Notes under the pieces: model-generated
What the model saw: only the letters and a program-made list of their open reading frames with translations
Told to the model about the DNA's origin: nothing
Databases searched by the model: none
Shown: positions 49,423 to 58,017 of the stretch, piece by piece
Layout: the number at the start of each line of letters is the position of its first letter
Numbering within the stretch: position 1 is the first letter of the stretch
Source of the DNA: Sphagnum compactum
Taxonomy: Eukaryota > Bryophyta > Sphagnopsida > Sphagnales
Assembly: GCA_965153455.1 (NCBI GenBank)
Contig: OZ234493.1
Location: forward strand, 1,302,001-1,366,000
DNA: 64,000 bases
Direction: 5' to 3'
Position numbers and translations under genes: made by a program

Positions 49423-50079
49423 ATGTCCTCGGATGATGAAAGTAGCATTACTCATCCAGAGCCAAGGTATCAATTACGAAGTAACACACAACCCTTTGAA
49501 CCAATATCTTTGAGTTCACGATCCTCACGACGATACCACCAAGCATCCACAGCACCATCATCATCTAGTACAAGTCCTATTAAGAATTCAGGTTTGGGTT
49601 ACACTACATCAACAACACACCAGAGCCCATTTGGAGGGGTTAATCAGTGGGCTACACCTATTACTGCACCTGCTTTCACACCATCACCATATACTCCGTT
49701 GCAAGCTGTGACTTCAACACCCATATACACCATGGAGGTCAGCAGTTCCTCTGGGAGAATAGAGAAGTTCAGCGGAAGGCCAGGTACTATTTCGTTGAGG
49801 GAGTTCAAGGCAACTTTCTCAACAGTCTGTGAGTTGGAGCTGAAGTATGGTGCTAATTACACCGAAGCGTTTGCATTTAAGCAATTGGCCCGTTATGTGC
49901 ATTATGAGGCATTGGATGTCTACGAGCAACATTCTGCAAGGATTTTGGGTGTCACCCAAGCCCCCAATCCAGCTTACGCCATAGCCATCGCCACCGCCTC
50001 TCAAGCTGCAATTGCACATCACGGGACTGTGCCGAATAATCCAGACCCGGTACCTACCTCGGTAAACCTCTCTCCTTAA
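49423..50079 (+). CDS. Gag N-terminal part of the retrotransposon
   Basis: Encodes 218 residues. The Ser/Thr/Pro-rich start resembles a flexible Gag head; then FSGRPGTISLREFKATFS begins a Retrotrans_gag-like helical region. It stops at TAA 50077-50079. The same frame then runs to TAG 50167-50169 and onward without interruption into the pol frame, so Gag and Pol were one frame. A GT at 50062 and an AG ending at 50169 bound 108 nt (36 codons, phase 0) holding both stops, which could be an in-frame intron. Otherwise the stops may be C-to-T changes in Gln codons or sites of readthrough. The start ATG has A at -3 and follows a leader of about 1.36 kb. Confidence 0.8.
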   Translation: MSSDDESSITHPEPRYQLRSNTQPFEPISLSSRSSRRYHQASTAPSSSSTSPIKNSGLGYTTSTTHQSPFGGVNQWATPITAPAFTPSPYTPLQAVTSTPIYTMEVSSSSGRIEKFSGRPGTISLREFKATFSTVCELELKYGANYTEAFAFKQLARYVHYEALDVYEQHSARILGVTQAPNPAYAIAIATASQAAIAHHGTVPNNPDPVPTSVNLSP

Positions 50080-50247
50080 AAACTCATTGCTGCTACTGCA
50101 AACATTCCTCCCACCATTGATGCGCCAGCTTTTGTTGATCCAGTGGGGGAATTCTTTCGAATTCTTTAGCTGGAATTTCCAGTCAAAAGTTCTGAAAAAA
50201 TTCTGCAGCTCGCCACCTTCTCTCGGCAGAAGGATGAAACCCTCAAG

Positions 50248-53200
50248 ATGCTTTACAGGAGGCTTCTCAAACTCAAAGAGGATACCCAGAGCATCACCGA
50301 CTTGGAAGCTGCCCATCGGTATCTTTGTTCTTTGGAAGGTACTCCAACACTCCACGCACAGGTTTTGCAACGAATCTTTGCAGAATTTGGAGACTCGTAC
50401 ACGTTGCTGGATGTGTACAACATTTCCGAAAAGCTAGAACTGGCTCATGCACATTATGAGGCCAGTACTATGAGGCCTCCATCACGTTCAAGGCCTCAAC
50501 CTACAACAGCTGCACCAACTAGATCATCACATTCTTCTTCAAGGACTAAAGCGGTGCACTCGGCTACACCCATCCTACCTTCTTGCAACTACTGTGGCAA
50601 TCCTGCCCACAAAGCTAGTGAGTGCAACATTCCTTCCGAGGATCTCTTTTGTGATTATTGTGGGAAAGAGGGACATCATGAATCTGTCTGTTTTGCCAAG
50701 TTCCCAGAGCGGAAGCAACTCCGGTTACAACGGCAAAATCTGCCAGCATCTTCCACTATCCCTCAACCAAAAGCCAAGGCACCTCAGCATTCCACTCAGG
50801 CTTTGCCCACCAAGGGTAATTCCAACAAGAATGCTAAGAAGAAGGAGCACAATGCTGATAAGAGGGAGGTGCTTCAAGCCCATGCAATTCAAGTTCAGAC
50901 TTTACAAAATGAACTCGAATCATTGAGGGCTCAACTTGCGAATCTAAAAGGCAAGTCCTCCCAATCAGCTAGTCATGCCCAACCTGTACAAGGTTCAGGA
51001 TCACGCGAGGGACCTCCTAGGTCGTTCTATGGCCTTCCACACGATGCAATGGTTGGGGAGTATGTTCTTTCCACTCCACACAATTCTAGTCTCACACCAG
51101 AATTGGCTACTTCTTTTTGCCCTTCCTTTGTCGCAGCACAAGAAGCTAGTGTGGCACCCAGAGTTTCTGCCACTAGGCAGGTAATTCAGACTGATGGACT
51201 CGCATCTGGTTCAAGTCCTATTACCAGGGCTAGAGGAGCTCGAGCAGTCATGCCACAATCTTTTCGTCCTCTCAACATGGAAGAAGAAGGCACCTTGTTG
51301 GCGAGGGGGGAGGAGACTACTACACCACAAGTTGTTAGGGCATCAAATTCTCATGTCCCAGGAGTACATGTACATCAGGAAAACACACAATTTTCCACTG
51401 ATCAGCTTATGGAATGCCAACTTCAAATGCATGAAGTGGCGCAAAAGCTTGTGAGTACACCATTGTTTAGTTTTCAAGATTTGAAGCTAAGCACCAGGGA
51501 CATAATTGCAATCTTAGAGGATACCTTGAACACTACATCAAGTCCTCTACCAACCCCTAATCCACATGCTACAGAGGTCCCATCCAACACCTTGGAGAGA
51601 CATTCGATTGGTTCACGTGTTGCAGATGGCGTTCGTAATCTAGTCACTAGTTCTGGCATGGCTAAACTAGTGAGCTTTCCTACCTCTGATGCTACATTCA
51701 CATATCAGAAGGGAGTTAAGAACACCTCACTTGTGGATTTGTTACTCAGCAAAGGCGTTGTGGATAGCCATTCTCTCCACAAAGTCTCTCATTCATTTCC
51801 GAAGGTGGTGCCTAGTGAGAGAACTTCCATCGCCACCGGAGTTGCCATTGTCGACAATACTAAGTCAGCAATCCAGGTGGGAGGACATACACCCAGAGTG
51901 GTTCTTCTTGATACAGGTGCCCAACCAGTGATTCTTGGAGTTCAATTCGCCAAGAAGATGGGCATGTTCGACTCCAAACTACGAAAATCTATGTGGCACA
52001 TTCGCACCGCTAGTGGGAGCGTAGAGGAGGTACTTGGGGAGAGCTCGGATTTTATTGCACTTAATTTCAATGAAGGTACAGATCAGGAGCTTTGCTTACA
52101 GGTCAGATGTTTAGTCACCAATGCCACAAGTTATGATGTGCTCATTGGGCAAGAGGCCCTGTTTCCACCAGGTTTTACAATTGACAATTGGTTCGAACAT
52201 GCGTACTACCGAGTGGATTGGGAGACTGATGGCCACCACCTGGGATACATACCCCTTGATTTACATGGGAACCATAGTCCTATGGCTCACCATTGTATGC
52301 TCAAGGAAGCACACACCATTTCCTACATCCAACAAGCTAGCCACGAATGGATAGAGGGAGATGAAGAGGAGATAGCTTACGCTCAAGCTACTGAAAGCTT
52401 GAGGGTGGTTCCTACTGACATTCAACATGGACCAGAGGTTTTACAAAGGTTCAAAGTAGCCTACAAGCCCTTGGTCAAAGCTTTGTCTAGTTTTGAAAGC
52501 ATGGAGAGCCATGGCGAACCGATTAAGCCATTACTCCGTCAGCTAATCACTTGGACACCACCTAAGGAAGGGATTACATTACTAGAGCTCTTTGGTGGTA
52601 TTGGTACAGGTCTCGAAGCCCTACTACAGTCAGGGATGGTGGTCCGAAGGTATTTCTACGTAGACATTGATCCTATTGCAAGGCAAGTGGCAGCATCGAG
52701 AATGATGGAGCTCACAACCAGATTTCCACAACAGTTTACAACCACTGCATGGAAGGCCAGTTTCACTTTCTTGCCCCCTGACATACAATTAATTCAGAAT
52801 AAGCATATGGAATTACTTGGCCCCGTGGACCTCATCATTTCAGGTTGGGAGTGTCAAGGATTTTCAGCAACTGGATTTGGAGAAGGCTTGAGTGACACAA
52901 GATCCGGTCTCTTCACGGACGTGGTACGATTGATTACCTGGGCTCAATCCATTTCCCCTACGCTTGGTTATGTAATTGAGAACACCCCTTCTCAGCTTGA
53001 CCAGAGGGAGAAAGTCCAGGAGCACTACACACTTGTCAAACATTACCTTGGAGAGCCACTCCTACTCGATGCGGCACAATGCGGTTCCTATGCGCACCGG
53101 TTGCGCAACTGGTGGACCAACCTTGCACCACTTTCAATTCTGCAGTTGGCTCTGAGATACACCATCAGAGACCACAACCTGCAGGTTTCTCACATATTGG

Positions 53201-56200
53201 ATGATCAGAGCTCTTGCCAACCAGTTACAAGGCAAGAGAAACCTCCTTGGTTTCCTGCGAATACGATAGGAAAACCAAGAGGTGCTTGGCCCACCTTTGT
53301 CTCCTTCCCTGGAGCACACGCCTTTCAGGGAGATGGACCAGGCTTGGTGTATCGTCATGCTTCAGCCACTTGGGATGAACCAAGCCCAGAAGAAAGAGAA
53401 AGGGCTATGGGGTTCCAAACTGGCACTACTAGTCACACCAAGGTGACTAGATTGGAGCGTAACGCTCTACTCGGGAGAAGCATGGACCTGAACTCCCTTA
53501 CATGGTTATTGGTAACCTGTGTACTCTTTCAAATGTACACAACACCAACACTGACTCAATCAGCTTGCAGCTCTGACGATGCAACCACATGGCACCCCGA
53601 CCAAGTACACTTGCCTATCTTCAACACTCTACATTTCACTCTCAGTGTTGGGGGGGAGGAGGTACCATGTAATTTGACTCAAGTTATGTCCAATACACCT
53701 GGAGGTACATCAGCTTCTGGAGAAACAATTACAACCTTCTACGAATCTACGGAGTTGGATAATGGAAAACCCAATACATCAGGTTCTTCAAACACACTTT
53801 CCAACTCCATTCCATGTGTTTCCAACTACCCTTTTGTTATGGGGAACCAGCTCACCAAGAAGGAGAGAGACCAGGTCACAGACTTGCTAATTAAGTATGA
53901 GAATGTGTTCGCATTCTCAATGAAAGACTTAGGTAGGTGTAAGACCATGCAGTTCTCTATAGACCTTACAGATGAGACACCCGTTTATCGAAGGAGGCAT
54001 AGGTTGAGCAAACATGAATGGGAATTGGTAGATGAAAGATGCAAAGAGCTCCATGAGGCCGGTCTCATTCAGCCATCAAGTTCTGATTTCGCAGCCGCTA
54101 CAGTAATGCCAGCAAAGAAGGATTCAGCTGGATTATGGACTGAGAAAAGGATGTGCGGGGATTATAGGCCTTTGAACCTGGTTACACCTCAGGACAGGTA
54201 CCCCATGCCCATCCCTGAAGAACTGTTTGATAGCATTGGAGACTCAAACATCTTCACAATTGTGGATCTGAGGCAAGGCTTCAACCAGATTGTGCTCGTT
54301 GCAAAAGATCGCAAGAAAACAGCATTCCATGGAAGCAATAAGTTGTGGGAATGGCTTGTGATGCCTTTTGGATTGAAGAATGCACCTGTCTTCTTTCAAC
54401 GAGTCATGGACCAGGTTCTCGAAGGGGCAGATTTCCTGAAATGCTACATAGATGATGTCCTAGTGCATAGCAAGGGACTCCTACATCACTTGGCTCATCT
54501 TGAGGAGTTATTCAAGAGGCTCCACGAAGTCAATATGAAGATCCATCCTAAAAAGTGTGAGTTTGCTGTCACCTCAGTAGTTTACCTTGGACACAGAATT
54601 TTGCCAAATGGTATTATGGCTCATTGGGCCAAAGTAGTAGCCATTTTGGAGATGCCCGATCCTACTGATGTTCACACTTTGAGGAGCTTCATCGGACTAT
54701 GTAATTACTACAGGATTTATGTCCAAGACTTCAGTACTATTGCTCATCCTCTCTATGCATTGTTAAAGAAGGATGTTGCTTGGACATGGAGTGAAGAGGC
54801 TCGGGAAGCTTTCAACACACTCAAGGAAAAGCTTTCAGAGTTTCTGAGAAGACCTGATTTCAGCAAGGTCTTCATTCTACACACTGACTGGAGTGCTCTT
54901 GGTATTGGAGTTATTCTTGGCCAACTTGATGAGGAAGGCAAGGAATATGTTATCGCCTATGCATCTCGAAGCAACAACAAGGCTGAGAGCAACTACTCTT
55001 CATACGAGGGGGAGTGCCTTGCTGTTGTATGGGCCGTCATACATTTCAGGCCCTATCTTTATGGCACCAATTTCACTCTGTATACGGACCACCAGCCTAT
55101 CAAGTGGTTGATGACCAACGATAAGCTTACTGGTAAGTTAGCTCGTTGGGCGCTGATACTTCAAGAGTATGAGTTCAAGGTTATTCACCGACCAGGTATT
55201 ACACATCAGAATGCAGATACCATGTCACGAAGACCCCTCACTACCTCTGAAGATTTTTCAGAAGCCAGGCAAGATTTTGACCAGATCCCAGCAATACATG
55301 TATCTGAGGCATCTAGTTATCTTGCATTACTGCAATGTAACCTGGTTGAGCATCCCATTCTGGATATATGGGAGGACTTGGACACTCTGGGGTTTCTTCA
55401 ACATGGGGAATACCCTCCCCAAGTTACATCAAGTCAGCGGGATCGCATACAACAGCAATCCAAACGCTACTCATGGAGGGACAATCACCTCGTCCGATGC
55501 TTACCACAAGGCGACAGAGTGGTTCCACCACCACATGAACGCCCTGGTCTTATTCAGAAGGTACACTCGGAGTTTGGACATTTTGGAGTTAAGCGTACTT
55601 ATAGCCTTATCGCTCCTCATTACCATTGGAGAGGTATGTATGCTCAAGTCCGAGACGTCATTGCTAGGTGTGAACAATGTGATAGAGTGAGAACTTCCTT
55701 CTCCTCTCGACAGCTCACTCTTTCTCCACTACCTATTCAGGGCATGTTCTATCGCTGGTCATGTGATTTAGCTGGAGAATTACCACAGACCTCCAGGGGT
55801 AATGTCTACATCATGATTATGATTGAACATTTTTCAAAGTGGGTCGAACTTGTTGCGCTACCGGACAAGTCATCACACAGCACTAGCCAGGCTTTCTTAC
55901 AACAGGTTCTAAGTAGGTTTGGGGCTTGTGCTGAGTGCCTTACTGATCAAGGATCAGAATTCAGGGGAGAATTCCAAGACCTACTTGACCATGCTCTCAT
56001 TGACCATCGTCGGACTTCAAGAGATCATCCCCAAGCTGATGGCCTTGCAGAAAGGATGGTTCAAACATGCAAGAAGGGTCTTCGGAAGATTTGCCTCACT
56101 AAGAACAAAGAGGATTGGGACCTGGCCCTCTCTTACATCGCCATGGGTTACAGGATGTCCAAACACGCCTCTTTATCTCATTTCTCCCCTTACTTTTTAC

Positions 56201-56811
56201 TTTTTGGGAGACATCCCATTCCACCCTCTTCCATTGCTGCTCAAATGGACCAAGTTGTGGACTTGGACTCCCCAACCATTTGGGCTAAGGTCATTGCAGA
56301 AAGGGCCGCTCTATTCAGGAGGGTTATGCCCATGGCCATGGAAAACCTGTCCATTGCACAACATCGAGACACCTTACGGTATGCACACACACGAGGTGGT
56401 AGTTACAAACCTAAGGTGAGACAATTTGATGTTGGTGATTTTGTGTATTTTCAGCGACAACCCAATGATACTTTAGACACTTCTTCCGGTCGCACCATCT
56501 TGAGGATTAAGGCGATCAGGCCTTCAGGTGTGTTGGAGCTACAAGGAGCTGACGGACGCACAATTCGGGATCATTCCAAAAATTGTGCGCCTTGCCACCT
56601 GCCAAACTTGGACCCTACCATCAGCACATCGACTTGGATTCCTCCACTTGATTATCCATGTCAGGTATGTCAGAGGATGGACGATGCTGATCAGATGCTG
56701 CTTTGCGACAACTGTAATGGTGGATACCATCTCTTCTGCCTCAAGCCGGAGCTCACTCAAGTTCCCGTTGGCAATTGGTACTGTTCATCATGTTCTCCTA
56801 CAGCACCTTGA
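50248..56811 (+). CDS. retrotransposon polyprotein: Gag C-term, protease, C5-MTase, RT, RNase H, integrase, PHD
   Basis: 2187 codons from the first ATG; the frame is open from 50170. Order by residue: two CCHC zinc knuckles (113-126, 135-148); coiled-coil-like stretch (about 201-240); aspartic protease (DTGA at 555); C5 cytosine methyltransferase (about 776-1093); reverse transcriptase (about 1230-1430, YIDD 1400-1403); RNase H (catalytic Asp 1547, later Asp 1614); integrase with HHCC zinc motif (about 1775-1825) and catalytic D1840, D1900, E1935 (34 residues between the last two, one fewer than the usual 35); PHD finger (2138-2182). All key catalytic residues of protease, RT and integrase are present, so it may be competent if Gag is made. 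No chromodomain is seen; the PHD takes that place. Confidence 0.93.
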   Translation: MLYRRLLKLKEDTQSITDLEAAHRYLCSLEGTPTLHAQVLQRIFAEFGDSYTLLDVYNISEKLELAHAHYEASTMRPPSRSRPQPTTAAPTRSSHSSSRTKAVHSATPILPSCNYCGNPAHKASECNIPSEDLFCDYCGKEGHHESVCFAKFPERKQLRLQRQNLPASSTIPQPKAKAPQHSTQALPTKGNSNKNAKKKEHNADKREVLQAHAIQVQTLQNELESLRAQLANLKGKSSQSASHAQPVQGSGSREGPPRSFYGLPHDAMVGEYVLSTPHNSSLTPELATSFCPSFVAAQEASVAPRVSATRQVIQTDGLASGSSPITRARGARAVMPQSFRPLNMEEEGTLLARGEETTTPQVVRASNSHVPGVHVHQENTQFSTDQLMECQLQMHEVAQKLVSTPLFSFQDLKLSTRDIIAILEDTLNTTSSPLPTPNPHATEVPSNTLERHSIGSRVADGVRNLVTSSGMAKLVSFPTSDATFTYQKGVKNTSLVDLLLSKGVVDSHSLHKVSHSFPKVVPSERTSIATGVAIVDNTKSAIQVGGHTPRVVLLDTGAQPVILGVQFAKKMGMFDSKLRKSMWHIRTASGSVEEVLGESSDFIALNFNEGTDQELCLQVRCLVTNATSYDVLIGQEALFPPGFTIDNWFEHAYYRVDWETDGHHLGYIPLDLHGNHSPMAHHCMLKEAHTISYIQQASHEWIEGDEEEIAYAQATESLRVVPTDIQHGPEVLQRFKVAYKPLVKALSSFESMESHGEPIKPLLRQLITWTPPKEGITLLELFGGIGTGLEALLQSGMVVRRYFYVDIDPIARQVAASRMMELTTRFPQQFTTTAWKASFTFLPPDIQLIQNKHMELLGPVDLIISGWECQGFSATGFGEGLSDTRSGLFTDVVRLITWAQSISPTLGYVIENTPSQLDQREKVQEHYTLVKHYLGEPLLLDAAQCGSYAHRLRNWWTNLAPLSILQLALRYTIRDHNLQVSHILDDQSSCQPVTRQEKPPWFPANTIGKPRGAWPTFVSFPGAHAFQGDGPGLVYRHASATWDEPSPEERERAMGFQTGTTSHTKVTRLERNALLGRSMDLNSLTWLLVTCVLFQMYTTPTLTQSACSSDDATTWHPDQVHLPIFNTLHFTLSVGGEEVPCNLTQVMSNTPGGTSASGETITTFYESTELDNGKPNTSGSSNTLSNSIPCVSNYPFVMGNQLTKKERDQVTDLLIKYENVFAFSMKDLGRCKTMQFSIDLTDETPVYRRRHRLSKHEWELVDERCKELHEAGLIQPSSSDFAAATVMPAKKDSAGLWTEKRMCGDYRPLNLVTPQDRYPMPIPEELFDSIGDSNIFTIVDLRQGFNQIVLVAKDRKKTAFHGSNKLWEWLVMPFGLKNAPVFFQRVMDQVLEGADFLKCYIDDVLVHSKGLLHHLAHLEELFKRLHEVNMKIHPKKCEFAVTSVVYLGHRILPNGIMAHWAKVVAILEMPDPTDVHTLRSFIGLCNYYRIYVQDFSTIAHPLYALLKKDVAWTWSEEAREAFNTLKEKLSEFLRRPDFSKVFILHTDWSALGIGVILGQLDEEGKEYVIAYASRSNNKAESNYSSYEGECLAVVWAVIHFRPYLYGTNFTLYTDHQPIKWLMTNDKLTGKLARWALILQEYEFKVIHRPGITHQNADTMSRRPLTTSEDFSEARQDFDQIPAIHVSEASSYLALLQCNLVEHPILDIWEDLDTLGFLQHGEYPPQVTSSQRDRIQQQSKRYSWRDNHLVRCLPQGDRVVPPPHERPGLIQKVHSEFGHFGVKRTYSLIAPHYHWRGMYAQVRDVIARCEQCDRVRTSFSSRQLTLSPLPIQGMFYRWSCDLAGELPQTSRGNVYIMIMIEHFSKWVELVALPDKSSHSTSQAFLQQVLSRFGACAECLTDQGSEFRGEFQDLLDHALIDHRRTSRDHPQADGLAERMVQTCKKGLRKICLTKNKEDWDLALSYIAMGYRMSKHASLSHFSPYFLLFGRHPIPPSSIAAQMDQVVDLDSPTIWAKVIAERAALFRRVMPMAMENLSIAQHRDTLRYAHTRGGSYKPKVRQFDVGDFVYFQRQPNDTLDTSSGRTILRIKAIRPSGVLELQGADGRTIRDHSKNCAPCHLPNLDPTISTSTWIPPLDYPCQVCQRMDDADQMLLCDNCNGGYHLFCLKPELTQVPVGNWYCSSCSPTAP
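52573..53526 (+). other. C5 cytosine DNA methyltransferase domain inside the polyprotein
   Basis: Residues about 776-1093. Motif I LLELFGGIGTGLEAL (F782) binds SAM. Motif IV reads WECQGFSATG with catalytic C869, but the usual Pro before Cys is Glu. Motif VI is ENT (E911) for ENV. Motif VIII CGSYAHRLRNWW (R951, R953) resembles the AHRARYFW block of DNMT3. Motif IX EERERAMGF and motif X RNALLGRSMDLNSL follow. The order I to X is canonical, not the rearranged order of plant DRM enzymes. The spacer between VIII and IX (target-recognition region) is about 95 residues. Closest family by eye: DNMT3-like, though a bacterial source cannot be excluded. Confidence 0.9.
56659..56796 (+). other. PHD finger at the C-terminus of the integrase
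   Basis: C4HC3 pattern: C2138, C2141, C2153, C2156, H2161, C2164, C2179, C2182, with the W two residues before the last Cys pair and the MLLCDNC core of histone-H3-binding PHD fingers. It ends five residues before the stop. By analogy with chromodomains of chromoviruses it may steer integration to certain chromatin. This is inference. Confidence 0.92.
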
Positions 56812-56852
56812 TTCCTACTCAGACCATGCCATGCTTTTCCCGGCTCAGGTCT

Positions 56853-56860
56853 GGGGGGGG
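56853..56860 (+). promoter_or_regulatory. polypurine tract (G8)
   Basis: Eight G directly before the first LTR base at 56861: the expected place of plus-strand priming, and support for the LTR start given here. Confidence 0.8.
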
Positions 56861-57349
56861 ATACATGAGAATTTCATCTCAGTCTCATGTGTGCATTGTA
56901 TATATATGTGTGCATGTATCTCTTTTTAGTTGATTAGTTTATATCTTTGACTGGCTTTAGTCTTTTTGTTTAGTAGAGTTTCTTATGAATGTACACCTTA
57001 CGACACTGTATGTCACGACACTACACGTCACGACAGCTGTCATGCCCGTATGCACGGCCTCATACATGATGGTCGGCTACGGGCATGCCCATCATGTCTT
57101 TTGAGGGTTAATGTACGTTTGTAGGGTTAATGTGCGCTCATAAGTGACTGTACGCTATTAGGTATTTAGGGTTTCAGCTTTGGTGGCTGTATAAAAGGGC
57201 CAAGCTCTGCCCTTCTCCTTTAGTTTTTCTAGAATTCCTTTGTCAGGTGATTTCTCCATCATAAGCTAAGATTTCTAGATGCTCACGGCGGCCATTGCAC
57301 GACCACCGTCTACATACATTTCATTTCTTTCTTGCTTTGCATTTACAAT
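56861..57349 (+). repeat. complete 3' LTR, copy 1 (489 bp)
   Basis: Runs from atacatgag (after the G-run) to tttacaat. Contains the palindrome GACAGCTGTC at 57032-57041, the TATA box at 57190 and the agtttttctaga RNA-start word at 57222. Confidence 0.9.
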
Positions 57350-57838
57350 ATACATGAGAATTTCATCTCAGTCTCATGTGTGCATTGTATATATATGTGT
57401 GCATGTATCTCTTTTTAGTTGATTAGTTTATATCTTTGACTGGCTTTAGTCTTTTTGTTTAGTAGAGTTTCTTATGAATGTACACCTTACGACACTGTAT
57501 GTCACGACACTACACGTCACGACAGCTGTCATGCCCGTATGCACGGCCTCATACATGATGGTCGGCTACGGGCATGCCCATCATGTCTTTTGAGGGTTAA
57601 TGTACGTTTGTAGGGTTAATGTGCGCTCATAAGTGACTGTACGCTATTAGGTATTTAGGGTTTCAGCTTTGGTGGCTGTATAAAAGGGCCAAGCTCTGCC
57701 CTTCTCCTTTAGTTTTTCTAGAATTCCTTTGTCAGGTGATTTCTCCATCATAAGCTAAGATTTCTAGATGCTCACGGCGGCCATTGCACGACCACCGTCT
57801 ACATACATTTCATTTCTTTCTTGCTTTGCATTTACAAT
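57350..57838 (+). repeat. complete 3' LTR, tandem copy 2 (489 bp)
   Basis: By eye identical to copy 1 and directly abutting it. The joint tttacaat/atacatgag resembles a two-LTR circle junction. Confidence 0.9.
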
Positions 57839-58013
57839 ATACATGAGAATTTCATCTCAGTCTCATGTGTGCATTGTATATATATGTGTGCATGTATCTC
57901 TTTTTAGTTGATTAGTTTATATCTTTGACTGGCTTTAGTCTTTTTGTTTAGTAGAGTTTCTTATGAATGTACACCTTACGACACTGTATGTCACGACACT
58001 ACACGTCACGACA
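57839..58013 (+). repeat. partial 3' LTR, copy 3 (first 175 bp)
   Basis: Identical to LTR positions 1-175 and ends ...cacgaca, exactly at the left half of GACAGCTGTC, followed by the CCTA duplication. Together with the 5' copy (which begins with the right half, TGTC) it makes one LTR minus the central GC. Confidence 0.88.
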
Positions 58014-58017
58014 CCTA

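Larger units (their letters stand above)
47875..58013 (+). mobile_element. Ty3/gypsy-type retrotransposon with DNA methyltransferase and PHD finger
   Basis: A 10,139-bp insertion starting TGTC and ending GACA, flanked by CCTA on both sides (47871-47874 and 58014-58017). Order: partial 5' LTR, self-complementary primer-binding site, long repetitive leader, gag, a 2187-codon open frame (knuckles, protease, C5 methyltransferase, RT, RNase H, integrase, PHD), G-run polypurine tract, then two complete and one partial tandem LTR. RT before integrase places it in Ty3/gypsy (Metaviridae). The 5' and 3' LTR copies differ at only three of 312 aligned sites, all G/A, so the insertion is young. The pol frame is intact. 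Gag has two in-frame stops. Confidence 0.93.

Noticed and set aside
47875-58013. DIRS/Ngaro element because of the split-repeat layout
   Set aside because: The polyprotein has a DDE integrase with HHCC zinc motif and a 4-bp duplication; no tyrosine recombinase is present.
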